Assembly: GCF_026339875.1 (NCBI RefSeq)
Contig: NZ_JAPEPZ010000001.1
Span: 8,122,001 to 8,186,000 of the forward strand
From: Streptomyces sp. NBC_01571
GTDB lineage: Bacteria > Actinomycetota > Actinomycetes > Streptomycetales > Streptomycetaceae
DNA: 64,000 bases
Reading direction: 5' to 3'
Positions 1 through 8,540 of the stretch are shown one piece after another. The notes under the pieces are model-generated. The model had not been told where the DNA came from and searched no databases. It worked only from the letters and a program-made list of their open reading frames with translations. How positions within the stretch are numbered: position 1 is the first letter of the stretch; every line of letters begins with the position of its first letter. A program made the position numbers and the translations under genes.

Positions 1-522
1 CTTCGTGCCCCGGGGGATATAAGGAACGATACGGCGGGCGACGGCGCCGGCGATCTGGATCATCTCGATGTCGCCGAGCTCGGTGTCGAAGTGCCAGACG
101 ACACGCTCGTTGTTCTCGCTCTCCTTGTTGAACGCCGGAACGAACCCACCGGGGATGTGCTCGACCGAGGTCACGGTGCCGGAGAGCGGCGCACGGTTCA
201 CATGGACGTTGAGCGGACTCATGAAGATCGCGACGCGGGTACGCCCGTCCTTCCACGGCATGATGCTCTGCACCACACCGTCGGCGGGCGAGATGACACG
301 GCCCTGGGCGATCTCACGCTCGGGGTCGCGGAAGAACCACAGCATGCCCGCCGCGAGCGCGGTGGCGGGTACGGCCACGGCCTTGGCGGCGCCGGAGCGG
401 CGCGAGCGGGCCAGGCTGAGTGCTGCGGTGGCAACGGTCGGGAGAAGCCACGGCGATGCTCCGCGCGCAAGGCGTACGCCGACCAGGCTGTCGCGAGGTG
501 CAGAGGTTTGGCTGTGGGGCAT
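1..522 (-). CDS. psd: Phosphatidylserine decarboxylase, partial (C-terminus beyond the window)
   Basis: Converts phosphatidylserine to phosphatidylethanolamine at the membrane. The first 174 residues are visible, reading off the left edge. Residues about 10-55 form a hydrophobic, Ala/Leu-rich membrane segment ending in MLWFFRDPER, followed by the family motif ISPADGVVQ and MSPLNVHVNRAPLSG. These are the hallmarks of the short proteobacterial/actinobacterial PSD form. The LGST-type self-cleavage site that generates the pyruvoyl group would lie beyond the edge. ATG at 520-522 is chosen because it precedes the first recognisable family sequence; the region upstream has no clear better start. The gene lies 180 bp downstream of the acyl-CoA dehydrogenase gene in the same direction and probably has its own promoter in that gap. 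As I recall, psd follows the ccr operon in S. coelicolor as well. Confidence 0.93.
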   Translation of the reverse strand, partial: MPHSQTSAPRDSLVGVRLARGASPWLLPTVATAALSLARSRRSGAAKAVAVPATALAAGMLWFFRDPEREIAQGRVISPADGVVQSIMPWKDGRTRVAIFMSPLNVHVNRAPLSGTVTSVEHIPGGFVPAFNKESENNERVVWHFDTELGDIEMIQIAGAVARRIVPYIPRGTK

Positions 523-702
523 GGATGACCTTCGTAGCGGATGATGCCGCGCTGGAACGGGGGACGGCGGCTTTCCCGGGATCGTACCGGTCGTGGGCCA
601 CAACTGGGCAAGCCAGGAAGCCGAGTCGGCGGCCGAAGAGTGTTGACGGGGTGTGATCTTCTTCTCGAAGAAAACACCCCGAACCAGGACATCCAACCCC
701 GG

Positions 703-1908
703 CTAGCCCTGGAGTCGATACTCTTCGAGCAGTCGGCGCCCGATGATCATTTTCTGGATTTCGGCGGTACCTTCACCGATCAACAGCATCGGCGCCTCGC
801 GGTAGAGGCGCTCGATCTCGTACTCCTTGGAGAAGCCGTAGCCGCCGTGGATCCGGAAGGCATCCTCGACGACTTCCTTGCAGTATTCGGACGCGAGGTA
901 CTTCGCCATCCCCGCTTCGAGGTCGTTTCGTTCACCGGAGTCCTTTTTGCGTGCCGCGTTCACCATCATCGCATGGGCGGCCTCGACCTTGGTGGCCATC
1001 TCGGCCAGCTTGAACTGGATGGCCTGATGCTGCGCGATCGGCTTGCCGAAAGTGTGACGCTGCTGGGCATACGAGACACCGAGCTCGAAGGCACGCTGAG
1101 CGACACCGCAGCCACGGGCCGCCACGTTCACGCGGCCGACCTCCACTCCGTCCATCATTTGGTAAAACCCTCGGCCGGTGGCGCCGCCGAGCACCCGATT
1201 GGCCGGAACGCGCAATCCGTCCATGATGAGCTCGGTGGTGTCGACACCCTTGTAGCCCATCTTGTCGATCTTCCCGGGGATCGTGAGGCCGGGGCGGACC
1301 TCGCCGAAGCCGGGCTCCTTCTCGACCAGGAAGGTCGTCATCGACTTGTGCGGCGCCGTGCCCTCGGGGTGGCCCTCGTCGCTGCGCACGAGCACGGCCA
1401 CCAGAGTCGACGAGCCGCCGTTCGTCAGCCACATCTTCTGACCGTTCAGGACGTACTCGTCACCGTCCCGGACCGCCTTGGACGAGATCGCCGACACGTC
1501 CGAGCCGAGCGCCGGCTCCGACATCGAGAACGCGCCACGCACCTCGCCCAGCGCCATCCGGGGCAGGAAGTGGTCCTTCTGCTCCTGGGTGCCGTGCTGC
1601 TTGATCATGTACGCCACGATGAAGTGCGTGTTGATGATGCCGGACACCGACATCCACCCGCGGGCGATCTCCTCGACGCAGAGCGCGTACGTGAGGAGCG
1701 ACTCCCCCAGACCCCCGTACTCCTCGGGGATCATCAGGCCGAACAGGCCGAGTTCCTTCAGGCCGTCGACGATCTGCTGCGGGTACTCGTCGCGGTGCTC
1801 CAGCTCGGTGGCGACCGGGATGATCTCCTTGTCCACGAAGTCGCGGACCGTGGAGAGGATCTCCTGCTGGACGTCGGTCAGACCGGCGGTCTGGGCGAGT
1901 CGCGCCAT
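703..1908 (-). CDS. Acyl-CoA dehydrogenase, probable (2S)-methylsuccinyl-CoA dehydrogenase
   Basis: A 401-residue FAD-dependent acyl-CoA dehydrogenase. Visible family signatures are the N-terminal helical domain, the FAD/substrate segment FSMSEPALGSDVSAI, the WLTNG strand, the C-terminal region QQRHTFGKPIAQHQAIQ and the catalytic-base region FRIHGGYGFSKEYEIERLYREA. The length is normal. It is the last gene of the ccr-meaA operon, only 2 bp after the MaoC gene. In the ethylmalonyl-CoA pathway the step between methylsuccinyl-CoA and mesaconyl-CoA needs exactly such an enzyme (Mcd), so the assignment rests on context. The family alone would also fit a short or branched-chain acyl-CoA dehydrogenase. 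Start ATG 1906-1908. Confidence 0.9.
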   Translation of the reverse strand: MARLAQTAGLTDVQQEILSTVRDFVDKEIIPVATELEHRDEYPQQIVDGLKELGLFGLMIPEEYGGLGESLLTYALCVEEIARGWMSVSGIINTHFIVAYMIKQHGTQEQKDHFLPRMALGEVRGAFSMSEPALGSDVSAISSKAVRDGDEYVLNGQKMWLTNGGSSTLVAVLVRSDEGHPEGTAPHKSMTTFLVEKEPGFGEVRPGLTIPGKIDKMGYKGVDTTELIMDGLRVPANRVLGGATGRGFYQMMDGVEVGRVNVAARGCGVAQRAFELGVSYAQQRHTFGKPIAQHQAIQFKLAEMATKVEAAHAMMVNAARKKDSGERNDLEAGMAKYLASEYCKEVVEDAFRIHGGYGFSKEYEIERLYREAPMLLIGEGTAEIQKMIIGRRLLEEYRLQG

Positions 1909-1910
1909 GG

Positions 1911-2438
1911 CTACTTCTCCGTCTTCTTCTCCGCGGGTGCGGTCGGCTCCGGGCGGCCGGGCTGCTCGCCGCCGCGCTCCTTGATGTACGTCTCGGTGGG
2001 GACCATCACCTTGCGGCGGAACACGCAGACAAGCGTGCCGTCCTGCTTGTAGCCCTTGGTCTCGACATGGACGATCCCGCGGTCGCTCTTGCTCCGGGAG
2101 GGCGTCTTGTCGAGGACGGTCGTCTCGCCGTAGATGGTGTCGCCGTGGAAGGTCGGCGCCACGTGCTTGAGCGACTCGATCTCCAGATTGGCGATCGCCT
2201 TCCCGGACACGTCGGGGACCGACATACCGAGCAGCAGCGAGTAGACGTAGTTGCCCACGACGACGTTCCGGCCGAAGTCCGTCGTCCTCTCCGCATAGTT
2301 CGTGTCCAGGTGGAGGGGGTGGTGGTTCATGGTCAGAAGGCAGAAGAGGTGGTCGTCGTACTCGGTGACCGTCTTGCCGGGCCAGTGCTTGTAGACCGCG
2401 CCGACCTCGAACTCTTCGTACGTGCGTCCGAACTGCAT
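1911..2438 (-). CDS. MaoC-like dehydratase, probable mesaconyl-CoA hydratase
   Basis: A 175-residue single hot-dog-fold protein of the MaoC family. It opens with FGRTYEEFEVG and contains the hydratase core around MNHHPLHLDTNYAERT, where the family Asp/His pair is normally found, then VVGNYVYSLLLGMSV. The C-terminus is a charged Pro/Glu/Lys tail. Between the CitE-like and dehydrogenase genes of this operon it most likely hydrates mesaconyl-CoA to beta-methylmalyl-CoA. The proteobacterial Mch enzymes I know are about twice this length (two hot-dog domains), so this would act as a homodimer or be a distinct type. It is 5 bp downstream of the CitE-like gene. Confidence 0.85.
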   Translation of the reverse strand: MQFGRTYEEFEVGAVYKHWPGKTVTEYDDHLFCLLTMNHHPLHLDTNYAERTTDFGRNVVVGNYVYSLLLGMSVPDVSGKAIANLEIESLKHVAPTFHGDTIYGETTVLDKTPSRSKSDRGIVHVETKGYKQDGTLVCVFRRKVMVPTETYIKERGGEQPGRPEPTAPAEKKTEK

Positions 2439-2443
2439 GGTGC

Positions 2444-3418
2444 TCAGGCCTCCGGAGCTTCGAACTTGCTGGTGCGCTGCATGCCGGCCGCCCGGCCCTT
2501 GCCGGAGATCACCAGTGCCATCTTGCGGCTGGCCTCGTCGATCATCTCGTCACCGAGCATCGCGGAGCCCTTCTTGCCGCCCGCCTCGGACGTGTAGTAC
2601 TCGTATGCGTCGAGAATCAGCTCGGCGTGGTCGAAGTCCTCCTGCGAGGGCGAGAAGATCTCGTTGGCCGCGGCCACCTGGTCCGGGTGCAGCACCCACT
2701 TGCCGTCGAAACCGAGGGCGGCGGCGCGTCCCGCGACCTCGCGGTACCCCTCCTGGTTGCGGATCTGCAGGTAGGGGCCGTCGATCGCCTGGAGGTCGTG
2801 CGTCCGCGCGGCCATCAGGATGCGCATCAGGATGTAGTGGTAGGCGTCCGCCGGGTATCCCGGGGGCTGCTCGCCGACGACGAGCGACTTCATGTTGATC
2901 GACGCCATGAAGTCGGCCGGGCCGAAGATGATGGTCTCCACGCGCGGCGAGGCGGCGGCGATCTCGTCGACGTTCACCAGGCCCTTCGCGTTCTCGATCT
3001 GCGCCTCGATGCCGATCCTGCCGACCTCGAAGCCCATCGTCTTCTCGATCTGGGTCAGCAGCAGGTCGAGGGCCACGACCTGCTGGGCGTCCTGGACCTT
3101 CGGCAGCATGATGCAGTCGAGGTTCTGGCCCGCGCCCTCGACGACCGTGACGACATCGCGGTACGTCCAGTGCGTCGTCCAGTCGTTCACCCGTACGACC
3201 CGCGTCTTGCCGGTCCAGTCGCCCTCGTTGAGGAACTTCACGATGGTGTGCCGGGCGTCGGGCTTGGCCAGCGGGGCGCAGGCGTCCTCCAGGTCCAGGA
3301 AGACCTGGTCCGCCGGGAGCCCCTGGGCCTTCTCCAGGAAGCGGGGGTTGCTTCCAGGAACGGCCAGGCAGGAGCGCCGCGGACGAAGGCGGTCGACCTG
3401 GGGAACAGGGCTGGTCAT
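2444..3418 (-). CDS. HpcH/HpaI-CitE family lyase, probable malyl-CoA/beta-methylmalyl-CoA lyase
   Basis: A 324-residue TIM-barrel lyase of the CitE/Mcl family. Motifs seen: RSCLAVPGSNPRFLEKA at the N-terminus, the metal/substrate region VFLDLEDACAP, the arginine strand TRVVRVND, IMLPKV, then IEAQIENAKGLVN and a GPADFMASI loop. A divalent cation and CoA ester are bound by this fold. In this operon the expected reaction is cleavage of beta-methylmalyl-CoA to glyoxylate and propionyl-CoA, and perhaps malyl-CoA cleavage. The ATG start overlaps the meaA stop by 4 bp (ATGA), indicating translational coupling and fixing the start inside a longer open frame. Confidence 0.9.
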   Translation of the reverse strand: MTSPVPQVDRLRPRRSCLAVPGSNPRFLEKAQGLPADQVFLDLEDACAPLAKPDARHTIVKFLNEGDWTGKTRVVRVNDWTTHWTYRDVVTVVEGAGQNLDCIMLPKVQDAQQVVALDLLLTQIEKTMGFEVGRIGIEAQIENAKGLVNVDEIAAASPRVETIIFGPADFMASINMKSLVVGEQPPGYPADAYHYILMRILMAARTHDLQAIDGPYLQIRNQEGYREVAGRAAALGFDGKWVLHPDQVAAANEIFSPSQEDFDHAELILDAYEYYTSEAGGKKGSAMLGDEMIDEASRKMALVISGKGRAAGMQRTSKFEAPEA

Positions 3419-5448
3419 GCGGGGACCTCCAGGGGGTCGAGCTTGTTCGCTTTCCGGATCTCGTCGACGATACGGCCGATGATTCCCGTGATGTCGAAGT
3501 CCTTCGGGGTGAAGACCGCGGCCACTCCGGCGGCGCGCAGCTGTTCGGCGTCGGCGTTCGGGATGATCCCGCCGGCGATCACCGGGATGTCGGCCGCGCC
3601 TGCCTCGCGCAGCCGTTCGAGCACGTCCGGCACCAGTTGGGCGTGCGAGCCGGACAGGATGGACAGGCCGACGGCGTGCACGTCCTCGGCGATCGAGGCG
3701 TCCACGATCTGCTCGGGCGTCAGCCGGATGCCCTGGTAGACCACTTCGAACCCGGCGTCGCGGGCCCGCACGGCGATCTGCTCGGCGCCGTTGGAGTGCC
3801 CGTCCAGACCCGGCTTGCCGACCAGGAACCGGAGCTTGCCCACACCGAGGTCGCGGGCGGTCTCCTCGACCCGGTGGCGCACCTGTGCCATCGCGGTGCC
3901 CTCCTCGGCGGTGACCGCGACGGGCGCCGAGGAGACGCCGGTCGGGGCGCGGAACTCGCCGAAGACCTCGCGCAGGGCCTCCGACCACTCGCCGGTCGTG
4001 ACCCCGGCGCGGGCGCACTCCAGGGTGGCCTCCATGAGGTTGTCGGTGCCCTTGGCCGCCTCCTTGAGCCGCTCCAGCGCCTTGCACGGACGCGGGTGGT
4101 TGAACGGCGGCTGGTAGCGGGTGTCGCGCCACTGCTGGAGCGCGGCGACGACACGGGCCTCGACCGCCGGGTCGACGGTGTGGATCGCCGCGTCCAGATC
4201 GGCGGTGAGCGGGTTGGGCTCCGTCGACTCGTAGATGTTGACGCCGACGATCTTCTCGGTGCCGCCCTCGATCCGGGCCCTGCGCTCGGCGTGCGAGGAG
4301 ACGAGCTGCGACTTGAGATAGCCGGACTCGACGGCGGCCATCGCCCCGCCCATCTCGTCGATCCGGTCCATCTCGGCGAGCGACTCCTCCACCAGCGAGG
4401 CCACCTTGGCCTCGATGACGTGCGAGCCCTCGAAGATGTCCTCGTACTCCAGCAGGTCGCTCTCGTGGGCCAGCACCTGCTGGATGCGCAGCGACCACTG
4501 CTGGTCCCAGGGCCGGGGCAGACCCAGCGCCTCGTTCCAGGCGGGAAGCTGCACGGCACGGGCGCGGGCGTCCTTCGAGAGCGTCACGGCCAGCATCTCC
4601 AGCACGATCCGCTGGACGTTGTTCTCCGGCTGGGCCTCGGTCAGACCGAGGGAGTTGACCTGGACGCCGTAGCGGAAGCGCCGCTGCTTCGCGTCCTGGA
4701 TGCCGTACCGCTCGCGCGTGACCTCGTCCCAGATACGCCCGAACGCGCGCATCTTGCACATCTCCTCGATGAACCGGACGCCCGCGTTCACGAAGAAGGA
4801 GATCCGGGCGACGACGTCCCCGAACTTCTCCGCGGGCACCTGCCCCGAGTCACGGACGGCGTCCAGCACCGCGATGGCCGTCGACATCGCGTACGCGATC
4901 TCCTGGACCGGCGTGGCACCGGCCTCCTGGAGGTGGTACGAGCAGATGTTGATCGGGTTCCACTTGGGGATGTGGGAGACCGTGTAGGCGATCATGTCCG
5001 TCGTCAGACGGAGCGAGGGCCCCGGCGGGAAGACGTGCGTCCCCCGCGAGAGGTACTCCTTCACGATGTCGTTCTGTGTCGTCCCCTGGAGCGTGGTGAT
5101 GTCCACACCCTGCTCCTCGGCGACGACCTGATAGAGCGCCAGCAGCCACATGGCGGTGGCGTTGATGGTCATCGAGGTGTTCATCTGGTCCAGGGGGATG
5201 TCCTGGAACAGCCGGCGCATGTCACCGAGGTGCGAGACCGGAACCCCGACCCGGCCGACCTCGCCGCGGGCGAGGACGTGGTCGGGGTCGTAGCCGGTCT
5301 GCGTCGGCAGGTCGAACGCGACCGACAGACCGGTCTGGCCCTTGGCGAGATTGCGCCGGTACAACTCGTTGGACGCCTCGGCCGTGGAGTGACCGGCGTA
5401 CGTGCGCATGAGCCACGGCCGGTCCTTCTGACGCTGACGCTCTGTCAT
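3415..5448 (-). CDS. meaA: Ethylmalonyl-CoA mutase (B12-dependent)
   Basis: A 677-residue adenosylcobalamin-dependent acyl-CoA mutase that rearranges ethylmalonyl-CoA to methylsuccinyl-CoA. The N-terminal barrel begins RPWLMRTYAGHSTAEASNE and includes TGLSVAFDLPTQTGYD, which is typical of this family. The C-terminal B12 domain (about residues 530-670) carries the cobalamin-ligating motif GLDGHSNGAEQ (DxHxxG), then SILSGSH and AGGIIP. The length is that of single-chain MeaA and differs from the two-subunit methylmalonyl-CoA mutase. It lies 9 bp after ccr and overlaps the lyase gene, so the pathway steps Ccr, MeaA, dehydrogenase, hydratase and lyase sit in one transcription unit. No B12 riboswitch is evident upstream. 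Confidence 0.96.
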   Translation of the reverse strand: MTERQRQKDRPWLMRTYAGHSTAEASNELYRRNLAKGQTGLSVAFDLPTQTGYDPDHVLARGEVGRVGVPVSHLGDMRRLFQDIPLDQMNTSMTINATAMWLLALYQVVAEEQGVDITTLQGTTQNDIVKEYLSRGTHVFPPGPSLRLTTDMIAYTVSHIPKWNPINICSYHLQEAGATPVQEIAYAMSTAIAVLDAVRDSGQVPAEKFGDVVARISFFVNAGVRFIEEMCKMRAFGRIWDEVTRERYGIQDAKQRRFRYGVQVNSLGLTEAQPENNVQRIVLEMLAVTLSKDARARAVQLPAWNEALGLPRPWDQQWSLRIQQVLAHESDLLEYEDIFEGSHVIEAKVASLVEESLAEMDRIDEMGGAMAAVESGYLKSQLVSSHAERRARIEGGTEKIVGVNIYESTEPNPLTADLDAAIHTVDPAVEARVVAALQQWRDTRYQPPFNHPRPCKALERLKEAAKGTDNLMEATLECARAGVTTGEWSEALREVFGEFRAPTGVSSAPVAVTAEEGTAMAQVRHRVEETARDLGVGKLRFLVGKPGLDGHSNGAEQIAVRARDAGFEVVYQGIRLTPEQIVDASIAEDVHAVGLSILSGSHAQLVPDVLERLREAGAADIPVIAGGIIPNADAEQLRAAGVAAVFTPKDFDITGIIGRIVDEIRKANKLDPLEVPA

Positions 5449-5457
5449 CTGTGGACC

Positions 5458-6795
5458 TCAGACGTTCCGGAAGCGGTTGATGGCGTCGATGTGCTGCGCG
5501 CGCTTCTCCTCGTCGCGCACACCCAGGCCCTCACGGGGAGCCAGGGTGAGCACACCGACCTTGCCCTGATGGAGGTTGCGGTGCACGTCGTACGCGGCCT
5601 GTCCGGTCTCCTCCAGGGAGTACACCTTGGAGAGCGTCGGGTGGATCTTGCCCTTGGCGACCAGCCGGTTGGCCTCCCAGGCCTCGCGGTAGTTCGCGAA
5701 GTGCGAGCCGACGATCCGCTTCAGCGACATCCACAGGTAGCGGTTGTCGTACTCGTGGTGGTAGCCGGAGGTCGAGGCGCAGGTGACGATGGTGCCGCCC
5801 TTGCGGGTGACGTACACGGAGGCGCCGAAGGTCTCGCGGCCCGGGTGCTCGAAGACGATGTCCACGTCCTCGCCGCCGGTCAGCTCGCGGATGCGCTTGC
5901 CGAAGCGCTTCCACTCCTTCGGGTCCTGGGTGTGCTCGTCCTTCCAGAACTTGTAGTCCTCGGCGTTGCGGTCGATGATCGCGTCGGCGCCCATCGCCCG
6001 GCAGATGTCCGCCTTCTGCTCGCTGCTGACGACACAGATGGGGTTGGCGCCGCCGGCGAGCGCGAACTGGGTGGCGTACGAGCCGAGGCCGCCGCTCGCG
6101 CCCCAGATGAGGACGTTGTCGCCCTGCTTCATGCCGGCGCCGTTCTTCGACACCAGCTGGCGGTACGCGGTGGAGTTGACGAGACCGGGAGCCGCGGCCT
6201 CCTCCCAGCTCAGGTGGTCGGGCTTGGGCATCAGCTGGTTCGACTTGACGAGGGCGATCTCGGCGAGCCCGCCGAAGTTGGTCTCGAAGCCCCAGATGCG
6301 CTGCTCGGGGTCGAGCATCGTGTCGTTGTGCCCGTCGGAGGACTCCAGCTCGACGGAGAGACAGTGCGCGACGACCTCGTCGCCGGGCTTCCAGGCGTTG
6401 ACGCCGGGGCCGGTGCGCAGGACCACGCCCGCGAGGTCGGAGCCGATGATGTGGTACGGCAGGTCGTGGCGCCGCGTGAGGTCGGAGAGCTTGCCGTAGC
6501 GCTCCAGGAAGCCGAAGGTCGACATCGGCTCGAAGATCGAGGTCCACACGGAGTTGTAGTTGACCGAGGAGGCCATGACGGCCACCAGGGCCTCACCCGG
6601 GCCGAGCTCCGGCACCGGCACGTCGTCCAGGTGGATCGACTTGCGGGGGTCCTTGTCGCGGGTGCTGAGCCCGGCGAACATCTCCGTCTCGTCCTTGTGC
6701 ACGGTGATGGCACGGTACGACTCGGGGAGGGGAAGAGCGGCGAAGTCGGCGGACGTGGAGTCCGGCGACTGGATCGCGTCCAGGATTTCCTTCAC
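5458..6795 (-). CDS. ccr: Crotonyl-CoA carboxylase/reductase
   Basis: A 445-residue medium-chain reductase that reductively carboxylates crotonyl-CoA to (2S)-ethylmalonyl-CoA with NADPH and CO2. Seen: SVNYNSVWTSIFEPMSTF and LPYHIIGSDLAGVV near the N-terminus, DNVLIWGASGGLGSYATQ (nucleotide-binding loop, about residues 220-240), and the Ccr-specific inserts YKFWKDEHTQDPKEWKRFG and GRETFGASVYVTRKGGTIVTCASTSG. The GTG start (6793-6795) follows a strong GGAGG ribosome site. It is the first gene of the ethylmalonyl-CoA operon. Its product is also the usual source of the ethylmalonyl-CoA extender unit of Streptomyces polyketide synthases. Confidence 0.97.
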   Translation of the reverse strand: MKEILDAIQSPDSTSADFAALPLPESYRAITVHKDETEMFAGLSTRDKDPRKSIHLDDVPVPELGPGEALVAVMASSVNYNSVWTSIFEPMSTFGFLERYGKLSDLTRRHDLPYHIIGSDLAGVVLRTGPGVNAWKPGDEVVAHCLSVELESSDGHNDTMLDPEQRIWGFETNFGGLAEIALVKSNQLMPKPDHLSWEEAAAPGLVNSTAYRQLVSKNGAGMKQGDNVLIWGASGGLGSYATQFALAGGANPICVVSSEQKADICRAMGADAIIDRNAEDYKFWKDEHTQDPKEWKRFGKRIRELTGGEDVDIVFEHPGRETFGASVYVTRKGGTIVTCASTSGYHHEYDNRYLWMSLKRIVGSHFANYREAWEANRLVAKGKIHPTLSKVYSLEETGQAAYDVHRNLHQGKVGVLTLAPREGLGVRDEEKRAQHIDAINRFRNV

Positions 6796-7022
6796 GGTGT
6801 TGCCTCCGGCGATGCGCGTCCGAGGGAAGACGCTGAGGGTTACGTCGGTGCTGCTGCTGAGGTGAGGGGTGTGCCGTCGGTTCGGCGGAGGTGGTGCTGT
6901 GGCAGCGCTTTGTCGGCGCGGGAGGGTGCCTGTGACGCAGGCGTCCGGGCGCGCTCACCAGTGGTGGGCGGGGACAGCCGGCGTACGAGGGATCTCTGCA
7001 CGCCGGCCGCCCGGACAACATC

Positions 7023-7051
7023 AACGTATGGCACGGCGTGTCACCTGGCAA
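7023..7051 (-). promoter_or_regulatory. Candidate ccr operon promoter
   Basis: On the minus strand a TTGCCA -35 (7046-7051) and a TACGTT -10 (7023-7028) are separated by exactly 17 bp, fitting the HrdB-type TTGACN/TANNNT pattern. Transcription would start near 7016 and leave a leader of about 220 nt before the ccr GTG. This is a pattern match only. Confidence 0.45.
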
Positions 7052-7088
7052 GGCACGGAGTGCCATGAGTTGCGCTCAGGTGAAATCT

Positions 7089-7137
7089 TTACGTAACACG
7101 TGAGCGATGATCGATCAGAAGGGCCGATGATCGATCA
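7089..7137. promoter_or_regulatory. Paired palindromic repeats upstream of the ccr promoter
   Basis: Two exact copies of CGATGATCGATCA lie at 7105-7117 and 7125-7137, 20 bp apart start to start. Each contains the perfect palindrome TGATCGATCA. An 8-bp palindrome TTACGTAA is at 7089-7096. They sit 40-85 bp upstream of the proposed -35, on the same face of the helix (two turns apart). This suggests a binding site for a dimeric regulator, perhaps the adjacent TetR protein. Confidence 0.45.
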
Positions 7138-7591
7138 AAAAGCCCTGCTCGGAGGGGGTGCGGCGGGAGGCCGCGCGCGGGGCGGCGAGCCCCGGGAAGT
7201 GGCGGGGAGGTGGCCGGAGGGTGGTCCGGCGAAGCCGGAGCGCGACCAGACGGGCACGGGGAGTGCCCTGGAGGGGCTGGGAGTGCCATGGAGGGCCTGG
7301 GAGTGCCACGAACGGGCCGGGGGCGTCCGGGGGAGCGTCCCGGGAGGAGGGCGGCGGTGCGGGGCACGCGGCCACGTCCGGTGGGGCGGGGTATGAGGCC
7401 ACGTCCGGCGGACGAGAGGGGCATGGGGCGCGGGTCCGGTCCGGGCCCTGATCGCCTGTGCCGGCCGCCGCCAACGGCGTCCCGGCTCCCGGTCCAGCCC
7501 TCCGTCAATCGGGTGACGGAGTCACGGGTCACGGGTCACGCGTCGATGGCGGAAGCCCGCCGGGCCCCTGTCGGGACCTCTGCCGCAGGTC
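7138..7591. repeat. Gene-free GC-rich stretch with short tandem repeats
   Basis: I see no credible gene here. Three 20-bp units beginning GGGAGTGCC are at 7259-7278, 7279-7298 and 7299-7318 (the last one diverging at its end). A heptamer of the form GTCACGG/GTCACGC occurs three times at 7521-7541. The heptamer is the reverse complement of the GCGTGAC heptamer that forms the array at 26293-26389. Confidence 0.6.
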
Positions 7592-8404
7592 CTACGGGCG
7601 GTCGCGCAGCGCCTGCTCGATCGTCCGCATGACCTGGTCGAGCGGGGCGTCGACCCGGGCCACGGTCACCAGGACGTCCCCCTCCGTGAAGGTGGACGCG
7701 GGCGGCGTGCGCGGAGCGGCGTCCCGCCCGGCACCGATCCCCGTCCCGAACGTCCTGCGGACGATGGCGAAGGCGTGGTCGAGCTGGGCCTCCACGTCCC
7801 CCTGGCCGCCGGCCCGCAGCCAGCGCCGCAGGACGTGGTTGTGCGCCGTGACCACGGCGGACGCGGCGACCTCCGCGAGCAGCGGATCGTCGTTGGCGTC
7901 GTCGTCGTGCGCGTGCTCGTCGAAGTGCCCGAGGAGGTAGCGGGTGAAGAGCCGCTCGTACCGGGCCACCGAGGCGATCTCGGCCTCGCGGAGCGTGGGC
8001 ACCTCACGGGTCAGCTTGTAGCGCGAGACGGAGATCTCGGGCTGGGCCGCGTACATCTTCATGACTTCCTTGATGCCGCGGCACACCGTGTCGAGCGGAT
8101 GCTCGTGCGCGGGCGCCGCGTCGAGGACCGCCTCGGCGCGGATCAAGGTGTCGTCGTGGTCGGGAAAGATCGCCTCTTCCTTCGAACGGAAGTGGCGGAA
8201 GAAGGTGCGGCGGGCGACCCCGGCCCGGGCCGCGATCTCGTCGACCGTGGTCGCCTCGTACCCCTTGGTCGCGAACAGCTCCATGGCCGAGGCCGCCAGT
8301 TCCCGTCGCATCTTGAGCCGTTGCGCGGCGGCGCGACTGCCCGCGGCACTCTCCGGTGCGTCGGGCGTGGCCGGTGTACGTGAGGACTTGGCGGGCTGGG
8401 ACAT
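7592..8404 (-). CDS. TetR-family transcriptional regulator
   Basis: A 270-residue TetR/AcrR repressor. The DNA-binding domain spans about residues 30-80: an Arg-rich helix (RLKMRRELAASAMELFATKGYE), the turn TTVDEIAARAGVARRTFFRHF and RSKEEAIFPDHD. The C-terminal ligand domain is of the kind found beside acyl-CoA metabolism genes. The ATG at 8402-8404 is preferred because a TACGTT -10-like element ends 6 bp upstream of it, so the mRNA may be leaderless; a longer in-frame start adds only low-complexity sequence. It lies between the ccr operon and the 3-hydroxyacyl-CoA dehydrogenase gene, all on the minus strand, and is a candidate regulator of both through an acyl-CoA ligand. The ligand is not known from sequence. 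Confidence 0.92.
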   Translation of the reverse strand: MSQPAKSSRTPATPDAPESAAGSRAAAQRLKMRRELAASAMELFATKGYEATTVDEIAARAGVARRTFFRHFRSKEEAIFPDHDDTLIRAEAVLDAAPAHEHPLDTVCRGIKEVMKMYAAQPEISVSRYKLTREVPTLREAEIASVARYERLFTRYLLGHFDEHAHDDDANDDPLLAEVAASAVVTAHNHVLRRWLRAGGQGDVEAQLDHAFAIVRRTFGTGIGAGRDAAPRTPPASTFTEGDVLVTVARVDAPLDQVMRTIEQALRDRP

Positions 8405-8540
8405 GACCCGAACGTACTGCATCTGCGCAGGAGAACGTGCAAGTCCGGGGATCCCCCCACCCTCGACGGGCGGGGGGTTTCCGGTCGGGTCGAGCAGTCC
8501 GCCCCAGTCGGCGCTGTCCTCGGACCGGTCGCCGGGACGC

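Noticed and set aside
6796..7030. B12 riboswitch in the leader of ccr-meaA
   Set aside because: No B12-box consensus or conserved fold could be seen; the mutase needs B12 but control by it is not evident here.
3637..7068. A 1143-residue open frame on the plus strand opposite meaA and ccr
   Set aside because: Antisense shadow of two well-supported genes, without domains.
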